Shown here piece after piece: positions 46,370-54,928 of a stretch of 64,000 nucleotides of DNA. The notes beneath the pieces are model-generated. The model was not told where the DNA came from. It made no database searches and saw nothing but the letters and a program-made list of their open reading frames with translations. The position numbers and the translations under genes were made by a program. The stretch comes from DATMER01 sp031390755 (GTDB taxonomy: Bacteria > Acidobacteriota > Thermoanaerobaculia > Multivoradales > UBA5704): NCBI GenBank assembly GCA_031390755.1, contig JANMTS010000035.1, positions 62,001 to 126,000 on the forward strand, in the 5' to 3' direction. Within the stretch, counting starts at the first letter, position 1, and every line of letters begins with the position of its first letter.

Positions 46370-46409
46370 GGCTCGATCCTATCGCCTTCCTGAGGCTACA
46401 CTGCCGCTC

Positions 46410-46646
46410 GTGCGGTGGATCGCCCTGTGGTTCCTGCTGACCTGCGCCTATCTGGGAGGCCTCGGGCTGTCCTGGTGGGCGACCGGCGAGGCTCCGACCA
46501 AGATCACGCTGCTCCACCTGCTGGTGGTGCCGCCGGCTCAGCTGCTGGCGCTCTGGGTGGTGATCCTCGTGCGGCGGGCTTCGAATCAAGCCTCTCCCGA
46601 GTCCCCCTCCGACGAAGGCGAGGCGTTCGACGACGGCGGGCTGTGA
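46410..46646 (+). CDS. Small two-helix membrane protein, unknown
   Basis: A 78-residue protein with two membrane helices (WIALWFLLTCAYLGGLGLSWW and LLHLLVVPPAQLLALWVVILV) and an acidic tail (SPSDEGEAFDDGG). GTG 46410 is preferred because TACACT, a possible -10 box, lies just upstream and this start begins at the first helix. An in-frame ATG at 46368 would overlap the divergent ppa start codon. Family not recognised. Confidence 0.55.
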   Translation: MRWIALWFLLTCAYLGGLGLSWWATGEAPTKITLLHLLVVPPAQLLALWVVILVRRASNQASPESPSDEGEAFDDGGL

Positions 46647-46653
46647 CCACTCC

Positions 46654-48255
46654 CTAACGGCCGCGCGCCTCCGCCAGGCCCGGCTGGTCGGCGTCGGCCT
46701 GCTTCCACATCTCCGCCAGGACGGCGTAGTGCCGGCGGGCGGTTTTCGCGTCGCCCAGGCGGGTGGCGGCCCGGGCGGCTCCCAGGAGGGACGCGGCGCG
46801 GTTCGGCGTCCTCTGCAAGGACAGCTCGAACTGCCGGGCCGCCTCCTCCGGCTTCCCCGCCTCCAGGAGCATCTCGCCGTACAGCTCGTGGGCCGGCTTG
46901 AGCGGGACCGGCGGACCCGACGGCGGCGGAAGGGCCGACTCCAGCGCCGCCGACTCCTTCAGCAGCTCCAGGGCCTCGGCCATCTTGCCCTCGGCCTGGA
47001 ACGCCAGAGCCTGGATCTGCTTCCCCGGGATGGTCCAGGCCGCGTCGCCGTCCTTCTTCCCGCCCGCGATCAGCTCTTCCGCGATCGTCCTCGCCGCGGC
47101 CAGATCGCGGGCGCGCACTAGGGTCATGCCCCGGGCCTGGAGGATCGCATCGTCGCCCGGGGCGTGGGCCCCGCAATGCTCCGCCTCACCCTTGGGCTCC
47201 GCCGACGCCACGGCCGGAGAGAGCGTGCCGCGGCCGGTCTCGACCAGGTGCCGCGCCTCCATCGAGCGCAGGGAGTAGGCGGCGCGCGGCGTGACGCCGT
47301 CCTTCATGGCCTGGCGGGCGATCTCCAGGGTCTCCTCGGCCTTCTTCACCTTCCCCTGCTGGAGGTAGACGTAGGCGAGCCAGGAGAGGCTGTGGAAGTC
47401 GCGCTTCTCCAGCGCCAGCTTTTCGCGCTTCACCCAGTCGACCGACGCCGCCCAGGCGGCTTCGTTGGACGCGGCGGCGTCGGGCCAGCGGCCGAGCTGG
47501 ACGAAGATGTGGGACGGCATGTGGAGGGCGTGATGGGCGGCCGGCGCCACCTCGGCGTAGATGCGGGCGGCGCGCAGGCCGAGCGGCGCGTGGACCGGAT
47601 CGTCGTAGGCGTGGATCAGGTAGTGCAGCACGCCCGGATGCCGGGGGACGCGGTCGGAGAGCTCCTCCAGGATGCCGGCGGCCTTCATGAGATCCCGGTC
47701 GCGGTCCGGACCCGTGGCGCCCCCGGTGAGGGCGGGGCCGATCAGGGAGAGGGAGTAGAAGCTCGCCGCCTCCAGGTCGTCCGGCCAGCGCTCGTGGAGA
47801 CTTCGCATCGAAGCCGCGTAGGCTCGATCCGCGGCGGGCTTCTCGCTCCCATAGAGCGTCTCGACGGCCGCCAGCCAAGCCTTCTCCTTGTCGGTGGGCG
47901 CCCTGGCCGCGCGCGCCGCGGGATCGGCGCCGAGGCGCGCCAGCGCGGCCAGGGCCGCGGGCTTGTCCTGCTCCGACCAGATCGGATGGTTGTAGGTCAT
48001 GGCCTCGCCCCAGTACGCCAGGGCGAACCCGGGGTCGGCCTTCTGGGCCTCCCGGAAGGCCTTGGCCGCCTCGTCGTACCAGAAGCTGTGCAGCGCGGCG
48101 ACTCCCCGCAGGAACGGCTCCTGCGCGGCCGGGGCTCCCGAATTCGGGAAGGCCACCTGGCCCAGCTCGGCGGTATCGGCGGCGTTGGCGGCGGCGGCCC
48201 GGCCGGCCAGCAGGACCGCGAGGACGGATGCGAGACGGACGATCTTGGTGCTCAT
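46654..48255 (-). CDS. Exported TPR protein
   Basis: A 533-residue secreted protein with a signal peptide (about 1-25, ASVLAVLLAGRAAAANA) and TPR-like repeats throughout. Recognisable pieces: LHSFWYDEAAKAFREAQKADPGFALAYWGEAMTYNHPIW, VLHYLIHAYDDPVHAPLGLRAARIYAEVAP, HALHMPSHIFVQLGRWPDAAASN and a final HELYGEMLLEAGKPEEAARQFELSL. The HYLIHAYDDP and HMPSHIF segments are usual in a widespread family of periplasmic TPR proteins of unknown function. It starts 11 bases after the ApaH-like gene. Confidence 0.82.
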   Translation of the reverse strand: MSTKIVRLASVLAVLLAGRAAAANAADTAELGQVAFPNSGAPAAQEPFLRGVAALHSFWYDEAAKAFREAQKADPGFALAYWGEAMTYNHPIWSEQDKPAALAALARLGADPAARAARAPTDKEKAWLAAVETLYGSEKPAADRAYAASMRSLHERWPDDLEAASFYSLSLIGPALTGGATGPDRDRDLMKAAGILEELSDRVPRHPGVLHYLIHAYDDPVHAPLGLRAARIYAEVAPAAHHALHMPSHIFVQLGRWPDAAASNEAAWAASVDWVKREKLALEKRDFHSLSWLAYVYLQQGKVKKAEETLEIARQAMKDGVTPRAAYSLRSMEARHLVETGRGTLSPAVASAEPKGEAEHCGAHAPGDDAILQARGMTLVRARDLAAARTIAEELIAGGKKDGDAAWTIPGKQIQALAFQAEGKMAEALELLKESAALESALPPPSGPPVPLKPAHELYGEMLLEAGKPEEAARQFELSLQRTPNRAASLLGAARAATRLGDAKTARRHYAVLAEMWKQADADQPGLAEARGR

Positions 48256-48266
48256 GGCCGGGGATT

Positions 48267-49070
48267 CTAATCCACGGTGCGCTGCTGGAAGAGCTTCCCG
48301 TCGTCGATCCGCAGCGCGGTCAGCTCCCGGCCCCAGGCGCAGCCGCTGTCGAGGCCGGCGAGCCCGTCCTCCATCCAGAGGCCGAGCGCCGCCCAGTGGC
48401 CGAAAATGACGGTCACGCCGCGGCTCCTCCGGTCGGGGCTCTCGAACCAGGGCCGGCACCCCTCCGGCGCCTCCGCGAGCGCGCCGCTGAACGAGGAGCA
48501 CATCCGGCCGTCCGGATGGATCGTGCGGATCTTCGCGAAGCCGGCGAGCGCGGTGCGCAGGCGCTCCCCCTCCGGCAGTCCTTCCTCCCAGGCGGAGTCC
48601 CGTTTCTGGTCGTTGCTGGCCAGGAGGTCGGGCGCGCTGCCGCCGAGCAGCGCCGCCTCGGTCTCGCGCGCCAGCGCCTCGGCGCGTTCGGGCGTCCAGG
48701 AAGGAAAGAGGCCGGCGTGGACCATCAGGTGGTCGCCCTCGCGGTGGACCAGCGGACGGCGGCGCAGCCAGTCGAGCAGGTCGTCCCGGTCCGGGGCGTC
48801 CAGCACCTCGGCAAGATGATCGCGGCGCTTGGGCGGGGAGGCAAGCGCGGCGCGGCCGAGCAGGTGGAGGTCGTGGTTGCCGAGCACGGAGACAATGCGG
48901 TCCCCCTGCTCCACGGCCCAGCGCAGCACGGCGAGGGAGCGCGGCCCCCGGTTCACGAGGTCGCCGACGAACCACAGCCGGTCCTGCCCGGGATCCCAGT
49001 GGATCTTGCGGAGGAGCTTCTGGAGGGTCTTGAAACAGCCGTGGACATCGCCGATCGCATAGGTCGCCAT
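48267..49070 (-). CDS. apaH: Symmetrical bis(5'-nucleosyl)-tetraphosphatase (ApaH)
   Basis: A 267-residue calcineurin-like metallophosphatase that cleaves Ap4A to two ADP. The family motifs are GDVHGCFKTLQKLLRKI, GDLVNRGPRSLAVLRW and LGNHDLHLLG near the N-terminus. The ApaH-type middle (LVHREGDHLMVHAGLFPSWTPE) and IFGHWAALGLWMEDGLAGLDSGCAWG at the end complete the metal site. ATG 49070 is chosen because the domain begins there (MATYAIGDVHG). Confidence 0.93.
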   Translation of the reverse strand: MATYAIGDVHGCFKTLQKLLRKIHWDPGQDRLWFVGDLVNRGPRSLAVLRWAVEQGDRIVSVLGNHDLHLLGRAALASPPKRRDHLAEVLDAPDRDDLLDWLRRRPLVHREGDHLMVHAGLFPSWTPERAEALARETEAALLGGSAPDLLASNDQKRDSAWEEGLPEGERLRTALAGFAKIRTIHPDGRMCSSFSGALAEAPEGCRPWFESPDRRSRGVTVIFGHWAALGLWMEDGLAGLDSGCAWGRELTALRIDDGKLFQQRTVD

Positions 49071-49169
49071 CGCGGGGAGGATGTCGCGGAGGGAGGGGAC
49101 GGCGCAAGGGGGACAGGAGGGAGAGGACGGCGCCGCGGCCGCCTCTCCCATCCGGGGCCCCCTTCGGGA

Positions 49170-51143
49170 TCACTTTACGGGCTGGGCCTTGCCGCTGCGC
49201 ACGGCCGAGTCGACCAGGGTGCGGAGCTTCGCCTCCGCCTCCTTGGCGAGCTTCTCCTGCTGCCGGCCCAGCTCTTCCTGCTGGCGGCCGAGAATCTCCT
49301 GCTGGCGCCCAAGCTCCTCCTGCTGCCGGCCGAGCTCTTCCTGCTGCCGGCTCAGCTCCTCCTGCTGGCGGTCGAGGTCCGCTTCGGCGGTGGCGTCGCC
49401 GTTCGCACGCACCTGCCTGGCGGCGAGCCCGGCCTGCTGCGCACCGAGCGCTCCCTGCTTCGCTCCCAGCGCACCCTGGCGGCCTCCCAGCTCGCCCTGC
49501 CGACCGCCGAGCTCACCCTGCTTGTCGCCCAGCTCCTGCTGCGGGCGGAACAGCTCCTGGGCGGCCTTGACCGTGGCGGCGTCGCGGATCACGTAGGCCT
49601 TGCCGCCCTGGCGGAAGTAGAAGAGCGCCTCGCTGCCCTTCTGCAGATCCTTCGCCTTGCGCACATCACTCATGGAGCCGTTCATGACGGTCCGGTTGTC
49701 GTCCAGGAGAAGGATGTAGGAGTCGCCCTTCCCCAGGCTCATCGGACGCGGGGCAGCCGGAGGAGTCGGAGGCGCGGGCGGAGCGGGAGGAGCGGCATGG
49801 GACGCGACCCGGGCCGCGGGCCTGGGCGTCGGCGCGGCCATGGGAGCCGGCGGCGCGGGCGAGACGGCGGGCAGGGCTCGCGGAGCCCGGGCCGGCAGGG
49901 GCGCGGGGGTCGGCAGGGAGGCGGGGGCCGGCGGAGCGGCCGGGGCGACCTCAGAGGACACCGGCCGGGGAGTCGGAATTCCCCGCGGGGTCGGCCCGGC
50001 TGCGGGAGCTTCAGGAGCCTCAGGCGCTTCCGGGGCCTCGGGGGTCACAGCCTCCATCGGTTCGGGGGCTTCCGGGGCCTCCGGGGCGTCGGCCGCCGCC
50101 GGGGCGTCGGGAGCCGTGGGAGCCGTGGGAGGAGCGGGCTGCGCGACCATCTTGAAGGGCACCACGGCGAGCGCGGCGACGAGAACGATCAGGCCCACCC
50201 CGCTCAGGGGGAGCCGGCGGGTTTGCGAGGACTGTTCCAACATCTGCAATCTCCTTTTGAGAGTCTGGACGGACGGTGCGGCCCCCGCGGCCCCCGCGAC
50301 GGTGAGCTTCGCGGCGCGCGGGGCGATCCCCAGGCGCAGCAGCAGCCGGCCGTAGGCCTGGGGCTCGGGATCGAGAACGCGGAGGACCTCCGCGTCGCAG
50401 GCCGCCTCCCGGGCGAGCGAGTACTCGCGGGCGGCCAGCAGAACGAGGGGGTGGAACCAGAAGAGCCGCTGCGCCAGCGCGGGGATCCATCCCCACCAGA
50501 GATCGGCGCGGCGGACGTGGACCAGCTCGTGGCAGAGCGCCATGGAGAGGTCGCCCTGCGACAGCTTTCTAAAGGAAGGCAGCAGCACCACCGGGCGCAG
50601 CAGCCCCATGACCTGCGGCGCCTCGACCTCGGCCGACTCGCGCAGCTCGGCCCGGCCGCCCAGGCGCAGCGTCTGGCGCAGCTCCTCGAAGCGTTCGCGG
50701 ATCCAGGGCTCGGCGATCGGAACGGATCGGCGGACGAGACCGCGCACCCGGCCGAGCTGGCCCAGGGTGACGGCGGCGTTGACGAGCGCTCCGAGCAGCC
50801 ACAAGCCGGCGAGAACGAGGGTCCACGGAATGTGGACCGAGGCCTGCACAGGCGGAGGCGACGATCGATAGGAAGAGGAAGGGGCCGGGATCGGAGTCGC
50901 CCCGGATGGAAGCGCCTCGACCCGGATCAGGGCTTCGGACGGTGGCGAAACCGCGGGCAGCCAGGCCAGCTCGACCGGCGACGCCAGCCCGACCACGATC
51001 TTCAGGCAGGCCAGCCACCAGAGAGCGCAGCGCACCGAGGCCGGCAGCCCGGGGAGCAGGCGGCAGATCGCCCAGACCGCTCCCATGAACAGCGCGCCGT
51101 GGAGGGAGGCCCGGAGCAGCGCGTCGAGTAGCGGCGCGCTCAC
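49170..51143 (-). CDS. BlaR1/MecR1-like M56 membrane metallopeptidase with repetitive coiled-coil tail
   Basis: A 657-residue M56 protease. Three or four membrane helices (MGAVWAICRLLPGL, WWLACLKIVVGLA, WTLVLAGLWLLGALVNAAV, and one near 320) surround the gluzincin motif H205-E-L-V-H209 with a later EAACDAEVL. In BlaR1 and MecR1 this protease cleaves the BlaI repressor when the extracellular sensor binds antibiotic. Here the beta-lactam-binding penicillin-sensor domain is absent. Instead the exterior part has a Pro/Ala-rich segment, a GKGDSYILLLDDNRT domain and a long (EELGRQQ)n heptad tail. A 4-nt overlap joins it to the blaI-like gene. Confidence 0.9.
   Translation of the reverse strand: MSAPLLDALLRASLHGALFMGAVWAICRLLPGLPASVRCALWWLACLKIVVGLASPVELAWLPAVSPPSEALIRVEALPSGATPIPAPSSSYRSSPPPVQASVHIPWTLVLAGLWLLGALVNAAVTLGQLGRVRGLVRRSVPIAEPWIRERFEELRQTLRLGGRAELRESAEVEAPQVMGLLRPVVLLPSFRKLSQGDLSMALCHELVHVRRADLWWGWIPALAQRLFWFHPLVLLAAREYSLAREAACDAEVLRVLDPEPQAYGRLLLRLGIAPRAAKLTVAGAAGAAPSVQTLKRRLQMLEQSSQTRRLPLSGVGLIVLVAALAVVPFKMVAQPAPPTAPTAPDAPAAADAPEAPEAPEPMEAVTPEAPEAPEAPEAPAAGPTPRGIPTPRPVSSEVAPAAPPAPASLPTPAPLPARAPRALPAVSPAPPAPMAAPTPRPAARVASHAAPPAPPAPPTPPAAPRPMSLGKGDSYILLLDDNRTVMNGSMSDVRKAKDLQKGSEALFYFRQGGKAYVIRDAATVKAAQELFRPQQELGDKQGELGGRQGELGGRQGALGAKQGALGAQQAGLAARQVRANGDATAEADLDRQQEELSRQQEELGRQQEELGRQQEILGRQQEELGRQQEKLAKEAEAKLRTLVDSAVRSGKAQPVK
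49252..49372 (-). repeat. 21-bp tandem repeats coding the EELGRQQ heptads
   Basis: A 21-bp unit coding E-E-L-G-R-Q-Q repeats about six times. A related array (GGRQGEL, GAKQGAL) lies at about 49440-49530. The heptad period and charge pattern predict a coiled coil in the C-terminal part of the M56 protein. Confidence 0.8.
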
Positions 51144-51532
51144 GGCTCCTTCCTCCGGGACTTCAGGCGGTCCACGAGAGATTCGAGCTCGGCCAGCTCC
51201 TCGTCCGACACCTCGGACCGCTCCGTCAGGTAGCTCACGAAGGGCGAGACCGAGCCCGCCAGCGTCTTCTCGACGAAGCTCCGCACCACGCCCTGGAGCA
51301 CCTCGCCCGGCGAGCTGGCGGCCCGGTACTGGAAGACCCCGCCCTCCAGCTCCCGCTCCAGGTGCCCCTTCTGGCGCAGGCGCTCCATCATGGTGATCAC
51401 CGTCGACCGCGCCAGACCACGCGGAGCCCCGAAGGCCTCCACCATCTGGCCGACCGACACGGCCCCCGACTCCGCCACGTGCTGGAGCAGCGCCAGCTCC
51501 TGATCCCCGATCGTCTTTCCACCACTGCTCAT
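51140..51532 (-). CDS. BlaI/MecI/CopY-family repressor
   Basis: A 130-residue winged-helix repressor of the BlaI/MecI family. The N-terminal DNA-binding part reads LLQHVAESGAVSVGQMVEAF, then the recognition helix RSTVITMMERLRQKGHLERELEGGVFQY; the C-terminal dimerisation helices end ELAELESLVDRLKSRRKE. It is followed by a 4-nt overlap with the M56 protease gene, the pairing of bla and mec sensor systems. Two TACAGCTGT boxes upstream suggest autoregulation. Confidence 0.92.
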   Translation of the reverse strand: MSSGGKTIGDQELALLQHVAESGAVSVGQMVEAFGAPRGLARSTVITMMERLRQKGHLERELEGGVFQYRAASSPGEVLQGVVRSFVEKTLAGSVSPFVSYLTERSEVSDEELAELESLVDRLKSRRKEP

Positions 51533-51545
51533 CGTGCCCCCTTGT

Positions 51546-51596
51546 CTACAGCTGTCGTCACCTTCGTCAGGTTACTCCTGACTACAGCTGTCGTCA
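51546..51596 (-). promoter_or_regulatory. Twin BlaI-type operators
   Basis: CTACAGCTGTCGTCA occurs twice, at 51546-51560 and 51582-51596, 36 bp apart, immediately upstream of the BlaI-like gene. TACAxxTGT(A) is the BlaI/MecI operator type. The two boxes sit where the promoter must lie, fitting repression of the blaI-blaR pair by its own product. Confidence 0.75.
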
Positions 51597-51628
51597 AGCC
51601 CTGAATACGGGGGGCGCGGAAGGAAGTT

Positions 51629-52660
51629 TCAGGACGGCGGCGGAGCCAGGACGCAGGAGCTGAACGAGAAGGTATACGCCCGGGAGCCCGGGGTCAGGAA
51701 GCGCAGCCGCACGCGCCGGGTCCGGAAGTCAGCCGGCCCGACGAGGGAGACCATGCGGGAGCGCTCCCAGACCGCGAAGGTGCGGCCGTCGCGCTCGACC
51801 ACGTCGGCGCCGCGCTCGCCGGGCGGGACGGGACGGCCGTCCACCTCGATCTCCGCTTCGCCGCCGCTGCGGTCCTCCGAGCCGGCGACCAGGTTCACGC
51901 CCGCGGCCTCGCACAGGAGATCGAGCTCGGCGCCGGCTTCGGCCGCTTCGAGGTACTCGGCCTCGTGATGCCAGAGTCCCCGCGCGACGAACGTGCCGGC
52001 CTCAGGGGGCTCGATATCGCCGATATCGCCGATATCCCCGAGATGGCGCACGTCCTCGCCGGGCCGGTATCCCTCCGCGGCCTGGAGCTTGCCGCGCAGG
52101 TAGCCGATGTAGGTCTCCCGCGTGGCCGGATGGCAGACCGCGCCCGGCCGGTCCTCCTCGCGCAGGGGCGCCAGGATCTCCGGCATGGGCTGCTCGTCGC
52201 CCGCCTCCAGGAGCAGGCGCTGGATCCACTCCTCGGTGTGGCCGTAGGAGCCCTCCCCGAAGTGCTCGTAGCGAAGGTAGCCCCGGGCGTCCGAAAGATA
52301 CTTGGCGGGCCAGTAGTGATTCGCGTAGAGCTGCCAGGTCTCCCGCGAGTCGTCCAGCAGCACGGAATAGGGGATCTCCAGGTCGCGCACCGCCGCGGAC
52401 ACGGCCTCGGGATCGGCCGTCATGTCGAACTCCGGCGTGTGGACGCCGACGATGATCAGCCCGCGCTCGGCGTAGCGCTCATGCCACTGCCGCAGGTACG
52501 GCAGCGTGCGCAGGCAGTTGACGCAGGTGAAGTCCCAGAAGTCGACCAGGACGATGAACCCGCCATGGGCGACCACCGCGGTCATCGACACCTCCGGCCC
52601 CTGAATCCACCTGCCGGAGCCGAAGCGAGGGGCGTGAAGCGGAACGGTGATCGGCGGCAC
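51629..52660 (-). CDS. Thioredoxin-like/AhpC-type protein with C-terminal carbohydrate-module-like domain
   Basis: A 343-residue protein of the DipZ-C-terminus type. Residues about 15-150 are a TlpA/AhpC-like thioredoxin fold with a CxxC active site in DFTCVNCLRTLPYL and the cis-Pro region PYSVLLDDS. The rest (about 215-340) is beta-rich (FVARGLWHHEAEYLEA, VNLVAGSEDRSG, RFLTPGSRAYTFSFSSC) and resembles the domain that follows the thioredoxin part in DipZ. A GDIGDIGDI linker is coded by a 9-bp repeat. No signal peptide is visible, so a cytoplasmic redox role is likelier. Confidence 0.82.
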   Translation of the reverse strand: MPPITVPLHAPRFGSGRWIQGPEVSMTAVVAHGGFIVLVDFWDFTCVNCLRTLPYLRQWHERYAERGLIIVGVHTPEFDMTADPEAVSAAVRDLEIPYSVLLDDSRETWQLYANHYWPAKYLSDARGYLRYEHFGEGSYGHTEEWIQRLLLEAGDEQPMPEILAPLREEDRPGAVCHPATRETYIGYLRGKLQAAEGYRPGEDVRHLGDIGDIGDIEPPEAGTFVARGLWHHEAEYLEAAEAGAELDLLCEAAGVNLVAGSEDRSGGEAEIEVDGRPVPPGERGADVVERDGRTFAVWERSRMVSLVGPADFRTRRVRLRFLTPGSRAYTFSFSSCVLAPPPS

Positions 52661-52715
52661 TAGGCGAGCCCTCCTGGGGAAGGGAGGAGCATCCTGGACA
52701 AAATCTCCTGCAGGG

Positions 52716-52850
52716 TCATCCTCTTTCTCTGGACTCGCGGATCGCTTCCAGAATGTCTTGCGTGGTCGCCCGCGTCTTGATCGGAGCTACGTCGAATGGC
52801 GAAGAGCCCTGGATTTTGGCACTGTCGTAGTCGTGCGCCCGCGTCGTCAT
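52716..52850 (-). CDS. 44-residue antitoxin-like orphan
   Basis: A short ORF with ATG at 52850, reading HDYDSAKIQGSSPFDVAPIKTRATTQDILEAIRESRERG. The closing helix resembles the C-terminus of small type II antitoxins. Its TGA overlaps an ATG (ATGA) that opens only a 19-codon ORF (MTLQEILSRML), possibly the stub of a lost toxin. The match is by eye only. Confidence 0.4.
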   Translation of the reverse strand: MTTRAHDYDSAKIQGSSPFDVAPIKTRATTQDILEAIRESRERG

Positions 52851-52940
52851 GGGCGGATTATACCCGGCCCGCGCCGGCAAGACTCGAATCGGGATGGCTG
52901 GAAGACTTCGAGATCCTGCCCTATGATACCCACCATCCCC

Positions 52941-53765
52941 ATGTCCGAATCGACCGAACCGACCGACCAGACCGATCCGATCGAGCCGGCCCTGTCGGCC
53001 CAACCGGCTGACCCGATCGAGCACACCGACTCGCCGCCGTTGGTGGCGCCGCGCCGCCGGCCCAGCCGGCGCACGGTGGTTCTCACCCTGATCGGGCTCT
53101 TCCTGGCCTGGCTCGCTTGGGAGGCGCTCACCTGGCCGCACATCGGCAACCTGGCCAAGGAGAGACCTGAGTCCACCGCGTTCATCGACGACTATCGGAA
53201 GGGTCCATGGTTCGGCCTCGGCAAGGATCGCGAGGTCCAATGGAAGTGGGTCTCCGGATCGCGCATCTCGTCGAATCTGAAGCGCGCCGTCATCGTGTCC
53301 GAGGACATCGAGTTCTTCTCTCACGACGGCTTCTCCGTCCGCGAGCAGCGCGCCGCCCTGGAGGACGCCTGGGAGGACAAGAAGATCCCCCGCGGCGCCT
53401 CGACCCTGTCACAGCAGCTCGCCAAGAACCTCTGGCTGTCGCCCTCGCGCAACCCGCTGCGCAAGGCGAAGGAGGCCCTCCTCACCTGGCACCTCGAACG
53501 CGTGCTCACCAAGCGCCGCATCCTGGAGATCTACCTGAACGTCGTGGAGCTCGGGGACGGGATCTACGGCGCCGAGGCCGCCGCACGCCACTACTACGGC
53601 AAGTCGGCCGCGAGCCTCACCGAGCGCCAGGCCGCCGAGCTCGCCGCGAGCCTCCCCAGGCCCAAGTCCTGGCATCCGGGCGTGAAGAGCAAGTCCTACG
53701 ACCGGAAGATCCGCTCCATCCAGCGCCGCATGGCCAAGGCGAGCTGGCTCCGCCGCCGCGTCTGA
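52941..53765 (+). CDS. mtgA: Monofunctional biosynthetic peptidoglycan transglycosylase
   Basis: A 274-residue GT51 enzyme that polymerises lipid II into glycan strands at the inner membrane. After a Thr/Asp/Pro-rich N-terminus and one membrane helix (about 52-67: VVLTLIGLFLAWLAWEAL), the GT51 motifs follow in order: SEDIEFFSHDGF with the catalytic Glu, RGASTLSQQLAKNLWLSPSRN, RKAKEALLTWHLERVLTKRRILEIYLN and GIYGAEAAARHYYGKSA. It lacks a transpeptidase domain, so MtgA rather than a bifunctional PBP. TATGAT at 52922 may be the -10 box of a short-leader promoter. ATG 52941 is preferred over 52923. Confidence 0.92.
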   Translation: MSESTEPTDQTDPIEPALSAQPADPIEHTDSPPLVAPRRRPSRRTVVLTLIGLFLAWLAWEALTWPHIGNLAKERPESTAFIDDYRKGPWFGLGKDREVQWKWVSGSRISSNLKRAVIVSEDIEFFSHDGFSVREQRAALEDAWEDKKIPRGASTLSQQLAKNLWLSPSRNPLRKAKEALLTWHLERVLTKRRILEIYLNVVELGDGIYGAEAAARHYYGKSAASLTERQAAELAASLPRPKSWHPGVKSKSYDRKIRSIQRRMAKASWLRRRV

Positions 53766-53874
53766 GCTTCACCCCGCCCTCGCCAGGGAGACGGCATCCC
53801 TCGCCGGTGCAGCCATCGAACCCGCCACGCAGGCCACCTCGGCCTGAGCCAGGCAGACGAGATCAAGATCCGTT

Positions 53875-54813
53875 TCATGACGACGCCTCCGGTTTGCGAT
53901 TCGGCACCGACGAGAATGAGGAGAAGTGGTCCCCCATGCTCATATAGGTCTCGCTGCCCGGACGCAGCTCATGGCGGCGCCAGAACGGAACCGATGGATA
54001 GGCATGGTGCTCGTAGTGGGTCCAGGAGCAGTGGGGCGTAATCAGAATGCGTTGCCACCAGTTGGCACGAACGCGGTGAGTCGACGAGGTGCCCACGTGC
54101 TCCGTCCACGTCCTCAACCGGTGAAAACCCCAGAAGGAAGTGCCCAGCGCTGCGAACCAGATCACGATCGCCATGCCGAGACCGCTGGCATACAACAGGG
54201 AGCCGACCACGCCCCACCAGACAAGGGGGCCCAACCAGCTCCGCAGGCATGTCTTGCCGAGAAGCCGGTAAGCCTTCGCCACCTCCGGCAGGCCAAAGCC
54301 GACGAGGTCGAGCAGAAAGTAGGCAAGGATCCGCGACCTCGTCATCGGCAACTCCCACTGTTTGCGGCTCCAATCATTCTTGAAGAGCAGCTCGGGATCC
54401 TTGTCCGTCCCGAAATGGCGGTGGTGATCGAAATGGAACTTCCGGAAATCGCCGAGGCCGGTGATCAGCGGCCAGAAGCAGAAAACCTCCGAAGCGAAAT
54501 CGTTGACCTTCCTGCTCTCCGCCGCCGTGAAGTGAGCACCGTCATGGCCGAGCACACCGAGCCCATGCTGCCGGCTCCCCAGAAGGACCGTCACCGCCAT
54601 CCAGACCCCAAGGTGATCGAGGGAGAAACCCACGACGAACAGGCAGACAATCGCCGTCCATTCATAGAGGACAGGCAGAGACCATTTGTAAAAAACCCTC
54701 GTGGACAGAGACCGCAGCTCGATTCCGGGCTCAGTCATCAGCGCCGAGGCGTGCGGCGTCGAAGGGGACAATGGCCCTTCCTGGAGAGTCGTCGAGGTCG
54801 AGGTTGGTTTCAT
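53875..54813 (-). CDS. Membrane fatty-acid desaturase
   Basis: A 312-residue diiron membrane desaturase. The three histidine boxes are recognisable: GHDGAHF, HFDHHRHF and HYEHHAYP, with four to five membrane helices between them. Enzymes of this family introduce double bonds into acyl chains or hydroxylate related lipids; regiospecificity cannot be read here. Base composition is visibly less GC-rich than the neighbours, as is the 115-bp AT-rich spacer to the LodB-like gene, so the gene may have been acquired separately. Confidence 0.88.
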   Translation of the reverse strand: MKPTSTSTTLQEGPLSPSTPHASALMTEPGIELRSLSTRVFYKWSLPVLYEWTAIVCLFVVGFSLDHLGVWMAVTVLLGSRQHGLGVLGHDGAHFTAAESRKVNDFASEVFCFWPLITGLGDFRKFHFDHHRHFGTDKDPELLFKNDWSRKQWELPMTRSRILAYFLLDLVGFGLPEVAKAYRLLGKTCLRSWLGPLVWWGVVGSLLYASGLGMAIVIWFAALGTSFWGFHRLRTWTEHVGTSSTHRVRANWWQRILITPHCSWTHYEHHAYPSVPFWRRHELRPGSETYMSMGDHFSSFSSVPNRKPEASS

Positions 54814-54928
54814 GGCCGCTCCAAGCCACTCTTGTCGTAAATTGTATTCGCAGATCTAGCTTTTACTACAGTACAACCCGCGGCGTCAACCGGTGCCGCT
54901 CAGACGCTGCCGGCTGGAAAATACCTTG

